From contig DKYT01000020.1 in assembly GCA_002492465.1 (NCBI GenBank), positions 118,411-182,410 on the forward strand: a DNA stretch of 64,000 bases. The letters are read 5' to 3'. The notes below the pieces were generated by a model. The model searched no databases, had not been told where the DNA came from, and saw only the letters and a list, made by a program, of their open reading frames with translations. Positions 9,110 to 17,386 of the stretch are shown one piece after another. This DNA is from Lachnospiraceae bacterium UBA7093. GTDB taxonomy: Bacteria > Bacillota > Clostridia > Lachnospirales > Lachnospiraceae. A program made the translations under genes and the position numbers. Position 1 is the first letter of the stretch. Every line of letters begins with the position of its first letter.

Positions 9110-10227
9110 TTCCATTCTCCTGTCTCGTAAAAGGACATCATTGTTTCAGCCTGGGTGCTGACGTCAAACCCGGCGCTCTTCATCTCCTGCTCATAGCTTC
9201 TGCGTTCATAACCGGCAGTGCATTTGATATAATCCGCCCATTTTTCCGGCGGTTCCTGAATATTCATAGCGGTAACCAGCCCTGTGACTGCCACTTCCTC
9301 GCATATGGTATCGGACATCAGACATCTAAGCCCCGCTGTCTGCGCCTCCACAATCGTTCCCGGCAGCCCCTCATAGCGGGATGGATATAAAAAGTAGTCC
9401 ATCGCCTGGTAATAATCCCAAACGTTGCGGCAATTTCCCAAAAAGCGCACTTTCGTCTCAATACCAAGCTCCGCCGCCAGCTCCCTTGCCCTGTCCATAC
9501 CGCTTCCCTCGCCCAAAAGCAGCAGAACAAAGGATCTTTCCTTTTCCATTCTGCACAAAGCGGCAAACACCCGCAATACATACTCATGATTTTTCGCATA
9601 ATGAAATCTTCCCACATGCCCGATCACATACTGATTCTTCACCCCGAGTTTTTCCCTCATTTCCTCCCGCTTAAGGGCATTGTAGGAAAAAAGCGGACAG
9701 TCAATGGCGTTGGGTATGAAAATGGTTTTCCCTTCTTTAACGGCATGTTCCCCAAAAACAGAAACAGCGGCAAGTCTGGAGCAGGTAAAAAGATAATCCG
9801 CCTTTCCCGAAAGATTTCTCCGCATCCACCGGGTCAGCACCCCTTTTAAACCACGATCCACGCCGGCGCTTCTGGCATGCGCCACAGTCACCGGAACGCC
9901 GGCTTCCTTAGCAATGGGTAAGTAGACTGCGGCTGTGCTGGTCATATGTCCCTGAACTACCCTGAATTGGTGATTCTTCTGAAAAAAGGATACGAGGGCT
10001 TTCCGGTAAGCAAAGTAATTATAAAACCGAAACCGGGGAACGCGGAATATCCGCCCTCCCAAATCTGCAATCTCCTGATCAAAATAGCCTTCCTGGTCTG
10101 TGTGCACAAGGAAATCAAATTGCACCCGCTCTCTGTCCAGATGGCGGTATAAATCCATAACCCTGCTCTCTGCACCCCCCAGCTGTGTGTTTCCCAGCAC
10201 ATGGAGTACGCGAATCGGCTCTGCCAT
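9106..10227 (-). CDS. Glycosyltransferase family 4, EpsF-like
   Basis: The GT-B glycosyltransferase has 373 residues from the chosen start MAEPIRVLHVLG, which has a perfect aggagg site eight bases upstream. The frame is open for another 50 codons upstream, but that part overlaps the previous gene and looks non-coding. Motifs are LGGAESRVMDLYRHLD (N-terminal domain), HVGRFHYAKNH (start of the second domain) and RYEGLPGTIVEAQTAGL (E-x7-E). The overall pattern is like EpsF-type exopolysaccharide glycosyltransferases. The stop overlaps the next GT4 start by four bases. Sugar specificity is unknown. Confidence 0.88.
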   Translation of the reverse strand: MAEPIRVLHVLGNTQLGGAESRVMDLYRHLDRERVQFDFLVHTDQEGYFDQEIADLGGRIFRVPRFRFYNYFAYRKALVSFFQKNHQFRVVQGHMTSTAAVYLPIAKEAGVPVTVAHARSAGVDRGLKGVLTRWMRRNLSGKADYLFTCSRLAAVSVFGEHAVKEGKTIFIPNAIDCPLFSYNALKREEMREKLGVKNQYVIGHVGRFHYAKNHEYVLRVFAALCRMEKERSFVLLLLGEGSGMDRARELAAELGIETKVRFLGNCRNVWDYYQAMDYFLYPSRYEGLPGTIVEAQTAGLRCLMSDTICEEVAVTGLVTAMNIQEPPEKWADYIKCTAGYERRSYEQEMKSAGFDVSTQAETMMSFYETGEWK

Positions 10228-10250
10228 TTCCTTTTCCTCCTGTAAACGAC

Positions 10251-11027
10251 TCAATTTGAGGGGCTGCGAAGACTTACAAGCAAATGCTTTCCCTTTGCCA
10301 TAAAATACTCCTTCCACCTTGCCCCAAATCCTCTCTCCGCCGCTTCCTGCGCCATATATTCCCGATAGGAAATCCATTGAACGCTGTCTTTCTCAAAATA
10401 CCTCTGGTAATTCTTGAAATCCTGAGCGGACAAGGTTCCCGTATGAACCACCATAGTGGAATAACCGTCCTTTTTCTCAAGAGAGCGGCTTAATTGAAAA
10501 GAAATAGGGTAGAATGTAAGCCCCTGCCAGCGATAAGGCTTGTCCCCGAATCCGTCTGTCAGCGCTGTAAACCCTGTTTCTCCCAGCGCCTTTAAGGTAT
10601 TTCGGTCATAGGAATGTGCCGGCGCCATAAAAATGTCCGTCTCAATGCCTTTTTCCCTTAAAAGCTTTCTTCCCTGTGAAAGCATTTTCTTCTGCTCCGG
10701 ATAAGAAACCCCTGCAAATTCGGAAAAAGAATTCAGCGGAAAAAGCCCTCCCTTTTTTGTGGCATACACATGCCGGAAACCGTGCATGGCAATCACCCAG
10801 CCTTCTTTTTCCAGCCCTTTCACATACTCCCAAAAATTTTCCGGTATATGGATTCCCTGCCCTTCCCGGGGAAGGTCAGTTTTTCTCATAATATTTTCAT
10901 CCCGGTTATCCGGTATTACCCCTATAAGCGGTTTCACCTGATATTGATCTAAGAGCGCCTTGAATTTCAAAAAGCGCTCCCAGTCCATATCAGGTGTAAT
11001 GTCGTCAAGTCTCACTGCTATTTTCAT
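10251..11027 (-). CDS. DUF2334-like polysaccharide deacetylase-fold protein
   Basis: The 258-residue protein starts at MKIAVRLDDITPDMDW, with gaggg five bases upstream; the frame is open 82 codons further upstream but that part overlaps the epimerase gene. RLDDITP, HGFRH (about residue 89) and APAHSYDRNTLKAL resemble the metal-binding and catalytic blocks of the NodB/DUF2334 carbohydrate esterase fold. No signal peptide is seen, so it probably acts on a cytoplasmic intermediate such as an N-acetylated lipid-linked sugar. It sits between a GT4 and the UDP-sugar epimerase. Deacetylation is inferred from fold, and the substrate is unknown. Confidence 0.75.
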   Translation of the reverse strand: MKIAVRLDDITPDMDWERFLKFKALLDQYQVKPLIGVIPDNRDENIMRKTDLPREGQGIHIPENFWEYVKGLEKEGWVIAMHGFRHVYATKKGGLFPLNSFSEFAGVSYPEQKKMLSQGRKLLREKGIETDIFMAPAHSYDRNTLKALGETGFTALTDGFGDKPYRWQGLTFYPISFQLSRSLEKKDGYSTMVVHTGTLSAQDFKNYQRYFEKDSVQWISYREYMAQEAAERGFGARWKEYFMAKGKHLLVSLRSPSN

Positions 11028-11082
11028 ACAGCCCTCGCTCAATCTCTCTGTGAAATTGTTTTTCAGGCGACCGGTTGGCTTC

Positions 11083-12057
11083 CTACAGATTTTCCTTATA
11101 CCAGTCGATCGCCAGATTAATTCCCTTTTCAAAATCATATTCCGGATCATAGCCCAGCAGTTCTCTTGCCTTGCTGATATCCGCATTGGAATCCCGAATG
11201 TCCCCGGCACGATTGGGACCGAAATGAGGTTCCACCTCTTTCCCAAGCGCCTTACAAAGATCATAGTACACATCGATCAGGAATTCCCTTCCTCCTGCGC
11301 CGATATTAAACGCCTCTCCTGCGGCTTCCGAAGGCGCCAGACATGCCTTCAGATTTGCCTCGATCACATTGTCAATATAGGTAAAGTCTCTGGACTGCCT
11401 GCCATCTCCGTTGATAGTGGGCACTTCTCCATCCATCAGCTGCTTAATAAATTTGGGAATTACTGCGGCGTACATTCCCTCCGGATCCTGCCGCCTTCCA
11501 AAAACATTAAAATATCTCATACCATAGGTATCAAGACCATAAAGAACCTTATAGAGCCTTCCGTACTCCTCGTCCACCTTTTTGGTAAGGGCATAGGGAG
11601 AAAGCACCTTTCCCTCTTTTCCCTCCTTTTTAGGCAGTACCGGATGATCGCCGTAAACGGAAGAACTGGACGCATAGACAAATTTCTTTACGCCGTTCTG
11701 GCGGGAAGCTTCCATCATATTTAAGGTGCCACGGATATTGATCTCCTCATAAAGCAGCGGCATCTCTATGCTTCTGGGAACACTGCCCCATGCCGCCTGG
11801 TTTAAAACGAAGTCAACCCCTTTGGTTGCCTCCATACAGGTTTCCAGTTCCCTGATATCTCCCTTGATAAAGGTAAACCTGGAATTTGCCGTTAAGGGTT
11901 CGATGTTTTCATATTTCCCAGTGGAAAGATTGTCAAGGCACCTTACCCGATATCCCATATTTAAAATTGCCTCGCACAAATTGGAGCCGATAAAGCCTGC
12001 CCCGCCCGTCACAAGGAACACTGCGTTTTCATCAAATTTCAGTTCTTGATAGCCCAT
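11083..12057 (-). CDS. NAD-dependent UDP-N-acetylglucosamine 4-epimerase (WbpP/TviC type)
   Basis: The 324-residue extended short-chain dehydrogenase has the Rossmann motif TGGAGFIGSNLCEAI, active-site serines in YASSSSVYGDHP and the catalytic SPYALTKK (Tyr-x3-Lys). The late YFNVFGRRQDPEGMYAAVIPKF block is typical of WbpP/TviC UDP-HexNAc 4-epimerases. The enzyme would interconvert UDP-GlcNAc and UDP-GalNAc, or the matching uronic acids. The neighbour 18 bases upstream is a TviB/WbpO-type dehydrogenase, the same pairing as in the Vi antigen and some O-antigen loci. The ribosome binding site is aaggag. The family is secure; the exact epimer pair is inferred. Confidence 0.88.
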   Translation of the reverse strand: MGYQELKFDENAVFLVTGGAGFIGSNLCEAILNMGYRVRCLDNLSTGKYENIEPLTANSRFTFIKGDIRELETCMEATKGVDFVLNQAAWGSVPRSIEMPLLYEEINIRGTLNMMEASRQNGVKKFVYASSSSVYGDHPVLPKKEGKEGKVLSPYALTKKVDEEYGRLYKVLYGLDTYGMRYFNVFGRRQDPEGMYAAVIPKFIKQLMDGEVPTINGDGRQSRDFTYIDNVIEANLKACLAPSEAAGEAFNIGAGGREFLIDVYYDLCKALGKEVEPHFGPNRAGDIRDSNADISKARELLGYDPEYDFEKGINLAIDWYKENL

Positions 12058-12075
12058 CCTCTTTTCTCCTTATCT

Positions 12076-13392
12076 CTACAGTCTCCAGTAAAGGAAATCC
12101 TCTGAAGCGTATTCTTCCCTGTTAAAGATACCCTTAATATCTACCAATACCTTCTTTTTATGAGCCGGATTGTAGAAACCACTTATCGTTTTTTTATCAA
12201 ATTCTAAGAATTGACTGTGCGCCACCGCTATGATAACCGCATCCATATCCTTTACCGCGTCCATAGTATCAAAGGTAATGCCATAGAGCTGCTGCGCCTC
12301 CCGGGCATCAGCCGCAGGATCCACAACAATGGGTTTAATGCCATATTCTCCAAGCTCTTTGTAAATATCGATTACTTTCGTATTTCGGGTGTCCGGACAA
12401 TTTTCCTTAAAGGTAAAGCCAAGAATCGCCACCTTTGCCCCCTTCACATGAAGATCTGATTTGATCAGGTTCTTTACCAGACTTTCCGCTACGTATCTTC
12501 CCATATCATCATTGATACGCCGTCCCGAAAGGATGATCTGAGAATGATACCCCAGTTCCTCCGCCTTGTAGGTGAGGTAGTAGGGATCCACTCCGATGCA
12601 GTGTCCTCCCACCAGACCGGGATAAAACTTCAGAAAGTTCCATTTTGTTCCTGCCGCTTCCAGCACCGACTTGGTATCGATCCCCATGCGGTTAAAAATA
12701 ATGGAAAGCTCATTCATAAACGCTATGTTAATATCTCTCTGGCTGTTTTCAATGACCTTTGCAGCCTCCGCCACTTTAATGGACTGTGCCCGGTGAACCC
12801 CTGCTTCTACCACCAGCTCATATACCTTTGCTACTATGTCCAGGGTTTCCTCGTCCATACCGGAAACGATCTTCACAATGGTTTCCAGACGATGAACCTT
12901 ATCTCCGGGGTTAATCCGCTCCGGGGAATAACCGATTTTAAAGTCCACGCCGCATTTTAAGCCCGACTCCTTTTCCAAAATAGGGACGCATATGTCCTCT
13001 GTTACGCCGGGATATACCGTAGATTCAAATACAACCACAGATCCTTTCGTTAAATTCTGCCCCAGAATTTTACTTGCTCCCTCTACCGGCGTTAAATCCG
13101 GCGTATGGTCGTCATTTACAGGAGTGGGCACCGCTACAATATGAAACTTCGCCTCTTTCAGCCTGGCGGCATCGGAGGTAAATTCCACGGTTGTATTCTT
13201 GATTACCTCATTGCCCACTTCATTTGTAGGATCAATTCCTGACCGATACATTGCAATTTTGGCTGCGTTCAGATCATATCCGATTACCTTTGCTTTTTTT
13301 GCAAATGCCACCGCTATGGGCATGCCCACATATCCAAGACCTACCAGGGATATTTTATCTTTTCCCTCCAAAATATTCTCGTATAAGCTCAT
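12076..13392 (-). CDS. UDP-N-acetylhexosamine dehydrogenase (TviB/WbpO type)
   Basis: The nucleotide-sugar dehydrogenase has 438 residues from MSLYENILEG, which has a perfect aggagg site; an upstream in-frame start at 13458 is unlikely. It has a Rossmann motif (VGLGYVGMPIAVAF), a central domain with AAKVIENSQRDINIAFMNE, and the catalytic cysteine in GLVGGHCIGVDPYY. It oxidises C6 of a UDP-HexNAc to the uronic acid in two NAD-dependent steps. With the 4-epimerase downstream it predicts UDP-GalNAcA or UDP-GlcNAcA. The two AsnB-like proteins could then amidate the carboxylate. A UDP-ManNAc dehydrogenase (WbpA) is a less likely alternative. Confidence 0.88.
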   Translation of the reverse strand: MSLYENILEGKDKISLVGLGYVGMPIAVAFAKKAKVIGYDLNAAKIAMYRSGIDPTNEVGNEVIKNTTVEFTSDAARLKEAKFHIVAVPTPVNDDHTPDLTPVEGASKILGQNLTKGSVVVFESTVYPGVTEDICVPILEKESGLKCGVDFKIGYSPERINPGDKVHRLETIVKIVSGMDEETLDIVAKVYELVVEAGVHRAQSIKVAEAAKVIENSQRDINIAFMNELSIIFNRMGIDTKSVLEAAGTKWNFLKFYPGLVGGHCIGVDPYYLTYKAEELGYHSQIILSGRRINDDMGRYVAESLVKNLIKSDLHVKGAKVAILGFTFKENCPDTRNTKVIDIYKELGEYGIKPIVVDPAADAREAQQLYGITFDTMDAVKDMDAVIIAVAHSQFLEFDKKTISGFYNPAHKKKVLVDIKGIFNREEYASEDFLYWRL

Positions 13393-13482
13393 GATTTTTC
13401 CTCCTGTGTCAATGCTTTTCTTATTATAGCACCGGTATATTTCTCTGTCCAGCAGCATATCGACGCGTCTGATTCTGAAAAG

Positions 13483-14589
13483 TCAGCTCTTAACCGCTTT
13501 CTGAATCTCCTCAAAATATGCGTCGATCACCGTTTTTCTGTCAAAGGCATGCTCCACATATTCCCGTCCCTGCCGTCCCATTTCCCTGCGCTTTTCTTCT
13601 GTCATTTTCAGAAAATTCCTGATGGTTTCCACAAGGCTGTCCGTATCCTTAGGTTCAAACAAAAGTCCCGTTATATTTTCTTTGAGGGTTTCCCTGCATC
13701 CCGGCACATTGCTTGCCAATACCGGTCTGCCGCAGGATGCCGCCTCTAAAAGCACATTGGAAAGTCCCTCGTGATAGGAGGGATGGACGATCGCATGGCT
13801 CTTTGCCATCACCTCCGGCACGTTGTCAATATGTCCCAAATACCGGATCACCCTCCCCCTTGATAAGGCTTCTATTCTGGGTTCATAAACCGCTCTGGTT
13901 TCCTCTTCATATTCTCCTGCCAGGGTAAAGGAAACCCCGGGATATTCGCCTGCAATTTTCTCAGCCGCCGCCAGATATTCCTCCACGCCCTTATCCTTCA
14001 TCACCCGCAAAACCGCAAGAAACCTTATTCCATCCTGTTCCGAAGGGTAAGGCACAAAAGGGTGTTCCACCAAATTCACGCCGGAACCGGGCAATAGCCG
14101 GCTTCTATTGATACCGATTCCCCGCTCCTCCATAAACTGCCTGTTTCCCTGATTTTGAAAAAAGACACAGGATGCCTTTCCGGAGGACAGCTTATAAAAC
14201 CGCAACAGAATTTTTGCCAGCATGCCCGGGCGCTCCAAAGCCGTGCCAAGCCCCGTAACATTTACCAGATAAGGAATCTTTTTCAGGCGGCAGGCAAGTC
14301 CCCCATATAAATTAGGCTTAATGGTGTAGGTCAACACCACGTCCGGTTTTTCCTGCCCAAGGAGCGCCCTGTAGCGGAGAAACAATTTTCCGTCATGAAT
14401 GGGGTTATTTCCCCTCCGCTCAAATTCGGTGGAGACCACCCTTACGCCCAATTCTTCCAGCTTTCTGCAGTTTTCATCTGTGGGAACCCCTACCACCGTC
14501 TCCCAGCCTTTTTCCAGAAAAGCCAACAGAATTTCTTTCCGAAACAGATACAGTCCGTTGGCGTAATTACTTAGAATCAAAATTTTCAT
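13483..14589 (-). CDS. Glycosyltransferase family 4, PglA-like
   Basis: The 368-residue GT4 protein begins MKILILSNYANGLYLFRKE and contains LTYTIKPNLYGGL and VTGLGTALE, both typical of PglA-type enzymes that add GalNAc to lipid-linked bacillosamine. The donor site is YHEGLSNVLLEAASCGRPVLAS. Its ATG overlaps the stop of the ATP-grasp gene upstream (ATGA), so the two are translationally coupled. With PglC, PglE and PglF just upstream, a role as second glycosyltransferase after an initiating diamino sugar is plausible. A 90-base gap separates it from the dehydrogenase gene. Confidence 0.85.
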   Translation of the reverse strand: MKILILSNYANGLYLFRKEILLAFLEKGWETVVGVPTDENCRKLEELGVRVVSTEFERRGNNPIHDGKLFLRYRALLGQEKPDVVLTYTIKPNLYGGLACRLKKIPYLVNVTGLGTALERPGMLAKILLRFYKLSSGKASCVFFQNQGNRQFMEERGIGINRSRLLPGSGVNLVEHPFVPYPSEQDGIRFLAVLRVMKDKGVEEYLAAAEKIAGEYPGVSFTLAGEYEEETRAVYEPRIEALSRGRVIRYLGHIDNVPEVMAKSHAIVHPSYHEGLSNVLLEAASCGRPVLASNVPGCRETLKENITGLLFEPKDTDSLVETIRNFLKMTEEKRREMGRQGREYVEHAFDRKTVIDAYFEEIQKAVKS

Positions 14590-15572
14590 TGAATAGATGC
14601 CTCTATTTCACTTTTCTTTCGTATGACCACGCTGTCGTACATCATCATTACAACGTCTTCCTCATAGTCGCCAATGTGCTCCGGATTTTCCCTGCCTGCA
14701 ACATTTTCTCTGATCAGCTTAATAAAGTCCACCCCCGCGCCATAGGCATGCAGGTATGCCCCTCCAAACCTCGGATTGATTTCTGAAAGATAATACTTCC
14801 CGTTCTGATAAAAGAAATCCATATCCAGGGGACCGTTAAAGCGCATCAGGGACAAAACCTTTTTGATAAAGGCAAAAAGCGCCTCATCCTTAAAGGAAAT
14901 GGTTTTATTAGCGCCTCCTATGGTTGTAGAGAGCTTGCGTTTGGAGAACATTGCTACCGGCTGATGACTGATCGTGTCCACATACACATCCGCATCCAGA
15001 TCAGTTCCCCTCATAAGCTCCTGGATGATCAGACTCTTGTCCTGATCCGTCACCTGCTTCAAAAGCTCCGGGGTCTCGATTTTCCTTGCTCCCACACTGC
15101 CGCTGCCGGTTCTAGGCTTTACAAACACAGGGAATGCAATTTCCCCTTTCCCGTAAGCCTCCATAAAGGCATCATAGGAACCGTAGGTTTTCACCGTATC
15201 GATCCCCTTTTCCACAAGAAACCGGTACATCTCATATTTATCAAAGCACAGTTTTGCAGTCTCCTCATAGGGCGCCAGCACCGTCACCCCAAGCGCCTCA
15301 AATTCCTCCCTGTGCTCCGCCAGGAGCATGATCTCCGGATCGATCAAGGTGGTCACGGCATGGATTTCTTCCTTTTTACAAATCTCCAAAACCATGGGAA
15401 TGTAAGAGGGGTCGTTGATCAGCGGCACCAGATATGCCCTGTCTGCAAACGCCATGGCAGGCGCCACCTGGCTGTTATCCGTCACCACAATCTTAAGTTC
15501 CTCCCCCAGGGTTTTCCGAAAGTCCTTCAACAACTCGCATCTTCTTCCCACACTGCAAAATAAAATATTCAT
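14586..15572 (-). CDS. ATP-grasp ligase of the carbamoyl-phosphate-synthase-like group
   Basis: The 328-residue protein starts at MNILFCSVGRRCELL (ggagag upstream; the alternative at 15587 is weaker). Residues 1-95 form a pre-ATP-grasp Rossmann-like region; then come FVKPRTGSGSVGARKI (phosphate-binding loop), the QELMRGTDLDADVYVD region and SEINPRFGGAYLHAYGAG, which carries the metal-binding Glu and Asn. ATP-grasp enzymes join a carboxylate to an amine through an acyl phosphate. The gene sits between the PglC-like and PglA-like genes, exactly where an N-acetyltransferase (PglD) would be expected, so it may acylate the 4-amino group with an amino acid. That role is inference. Confidence 0.82.
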   Translation of the reverse strand: MNILFCSVGRRCELLKDFRKTLGEELKIVVTDNSQVAPAMAFADRAYLVPLINDPSYIPMVLEICKKEEIHAVTTLIDPEIMLLAEHREEFEALGVTVLAPYEETAKLCFDKYEMYRFLVEKGIDTVKTYGSYDAFMEAYGKGEIAFPVFVKPRTGSGSVGARKIETPELLKQVTDQDKSLIIQELMRGTDLDADVYVDTISHQPVAMFSKRKLSTTIGGANKTISFKDEALFAFIKKVLSLMRFNGPLDMDFFYQNGKYYLSEINPRFGGAYLHAYGAGVDFIKLIRENVAGRENPEHIGDYEEDVVMMMYDSVVIRKKSEIEASIQ

Positions 15573-15596
15573 GCTTTCTCTCCCCATTTTTCGAAT

Positions 15597-16226
15597 TCAG
15601 TCATTGGAGGGCGTACCCTCCGGCGGCGTTCCCGTAAACGCTTCCATAGTGGCGTCATTTTCACTGCTGATCCCCTCTCTCTTCACCACGGCGCGCACCG
15701 TCCCCCAAAAGATCCGGGCGTCCAGCTTAAAAGAAAGGTTGTTTACATATTCCACATCGTAGGCAAATTTTTTTTCCCAGGTAATGGCGTTGCGCCCATT
15801 TATCTGCGCCAGCCCTGTCAGCCCCGGCCGCACGTCGTGGCGATGCCTTTGAACCTCGTTATAAAGAGGCAGGTATTTGATCAGAAGGGGTCTTGGACCG
15901 ATCACGCTCATATCCCCCTTTAAAATATTAAACAGCTCCGGAAGTTCGTCCAGACTGGTGCTGCGCAGTTTTTTCCCAAAAGAAGTAAGCCTGTCCCCAT
16001 CCGGCAGAAGGTTTCCCTCATCGTCCCTCTCGTCGGTCATGGAACGAAATTTATAAAGTTTAAAAATCTTCTCATTTTTCCCCGGTCTTTGCTGGGTGAA
16101 CAATACAGGGGAACCCAGCTTTACCCGCACAAGAATCCACAAAACCAGCAGAACGGGAGAAAGCAGAATGATACCTGCCAGGGATAAAACAATATCGATC
16201 ATCCGTTTCACGTATTTTCCGTACAT
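15597..16226 (-). CDS. Initiating phosphoglycosyltransferase (undecaprenyl-phosphate sugar-1-phosphate transferase, PglC type)
   Basis: The monotopic phosphoglycosyltransferase of 209 residues belongs to the short PglC-like class. One membrane re-entrant segment lies at about residues 11-35. It is followed by LYKFRSMTDERD, STSLDELPELFNILKGDMS with the catalytic Asp-Glu dyad, and VIGPRPLL. It would load a sugar-1-phosphate from a UDP sugar onto undecaprenyl phosphate, starting the repeat unit. The gene is packed between the ATP-grasp gene and the aminotransferase (three-base gap). With PglE- and PglF-like genes adjacent, UDP-diNAc-bacillosamine or a 4-N-acylated relative is the likely substrate. 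Confidence 0.92.
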   Translation of the reverse strand: MYGKYVKRMIDIVLSLAGIILLSPVLLVLWILVRVKLGSPVLFTQQRPGKNEKIFKLYKFRSMTDERDDEGNLLPDGDRLTSFGKKLRSTSLDELPELFNILKGDMSVIGPRPLLIKYLPLYNEVQRHRHDVRPGLTGLAQINGRNAITWEKKFAYDVEYVNNLSFKLDARIFWGTVRAVVKREGISSENDATMEAFTGTPPEGTPSND

Positions 16227-16229
16227 AAC

Positions 16230-17381
16230 TTACCTTCCAAAGCATTTGCGCACAATGGCAATAATCTCTTCCATATCCTCCGGCGTGTTTTTAATGTCGC
16301 TGGGCAGGCATAAGCCTCTGTTAAAAACATCCGCCGCCACGCTCCCGTCCTTCCCAGTCGTTTTTCCGTGACACTCCCCGGTAATAAAATCATATGCCTC
16401 AAAAACCGGCTGGAGATGCATAGGCTTCCAGATAGGGCGGGTCTCAATATTTTCCTCCCCTAAATCGTCCATCACCATATCCGGCGTCACATGAGATTTC
16501 GTGTCTATGGTCATACAGGTAAGCCAGCAGTTGGCATCCCCGTCCTCTCCCAGGGGATTCAGGGTGATCTCCGGTATGTCCGCAAACGCCCTCCGGTACT
16601 GCTCATAGATCGCCTTTTTCAACGCTTTATGCTCTTCTATGTGAAGCAGCTGCCCTCTCCCGATTCCCGCGGTGATGTTGCTCATGCGGTAATTATATCC
16701 GATCTGGGAATGCTGATAATGTCTTGCCGGATCTCTTGCCTGGGTGGCAAGAAAGGTTGCCTTTTTGGTATACTCCTCGTTTTGGGACACCAGCATCCCG
16801 CCTCCCGAGGTGGTGATGATCTTATTTCCGTTAAAGGAATAGACGCCGATCTCTCCAAAAGTCCCCGTATGCTTTCCTTTATAGGTGCTGCCAAGAGATT
16901 CTGCGGCGTCTTCCAGAAGAGGAACCTTATGCTCCCTGCAAATCGCCAGAATTTCATCCAGCTTCGCCGGTGTACCGTACAAATGCACCACAATCACCGC
17001 TTTGGGATTTGGATACTTTTCAAACGCCTTTTTTAATGCCTCAGGATCCATATTCCAGGTATCCCTCTCCGAATCGATAAAGACCGGCGTCGCCTTTTCA
17101 TACACAATGGGATTGCAGGTAGCGCTGAAGGTCAGGCTGGGCACAAACACTACATCTCCCTCGCCCACCCCTAAAAGCTTTAGCCCAAGATGGATCGCCG
17201 CCGTGCCCGCGCTGAGGGCGGAGGCATGAGAAATTCCCACATACTCGGCAATCTCCTTCTCAAAAGCATTTACATTAGGACCAAGAGGCGCAACCCAGTT
17301 GGTGTCAAACGCCTCTTTCACAAATTCCTGTTCCTCACCATGCATGGTGGGAGAAGACAAGTAAATCTTTTTCTCCGCCAT
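16230..17381 (-). CDS. DegT/DnrJ/EryC1 sugar aminotransferase (PglE-like)
   Basis: The 383-residue fold-I PLP enzyme has the start MAEKKIYLSSPTMHGEEQEF, typical of PglE-type UDP-4-amino-sugar transaminases. The PLP-binding lysine lies in FNGNKIITTSGGGM (around residue 185), and EDAAESLGS supplies the cofactor-contacting Asp. It would aminate UDP-GlcNAc-4-keto-6-deoxy to the 4-amino sugar, using glutamate. The required dehydratase is the next gene upstream, five bases away, and the initiating transferase is the next downstream. The ribosome binding site is ggagg. Confidence 0.9.
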   Translation of the reverse strand: MAEKKIYLSSPTMHGEEQEFVKEAFDTNWVAPLGPNVNAFEKEIAEYVGISHASALSAGTAAIHLGLKLLGVGEGDVVFVPSLTFSATCNPIVYEKATPVFIDSERDTWNMDPEALKKAFEKYPNPKAVIVVHLYGTPAKLDEILAICREHKVPLLEDAAESLGSTYKGKHTGTFGEIGVYSFNGNKIITTSGGGMLVSQNEEYTKKATFLATQARDPARHYQHSQIGYNYRMSNITAGIGRGQLLHIEEHKALKKAIYEQYRRAFADIPEITLNPLGEDGDANCWLTCMTIDTKSHVTPDMVMDDLGEENIETRPIWKPMHLQPVFEAYDFITGECHGKTTGKDGSVAADVFNRGLCLPSDIKNTPEDMEEIIAIVRKCFGR

Positions 17382-17386
17382 TTTCT

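Noticed and set aside
10228..10377. N-terminal extension of the EpsF-like GT4
   Set aside because: A perfect aggagg precedes the internal ATG 10227, the homology starts there, and the extra 50 codons overlap the preceding gene.
11028..11273. N-terminal 82-codon extension of the DUF2334-like protein
   Set aside because: It is antisense-free but overlaps the epimerase gene in another frame and has no family similarity; RLDDITP starts right after the internal ATG.
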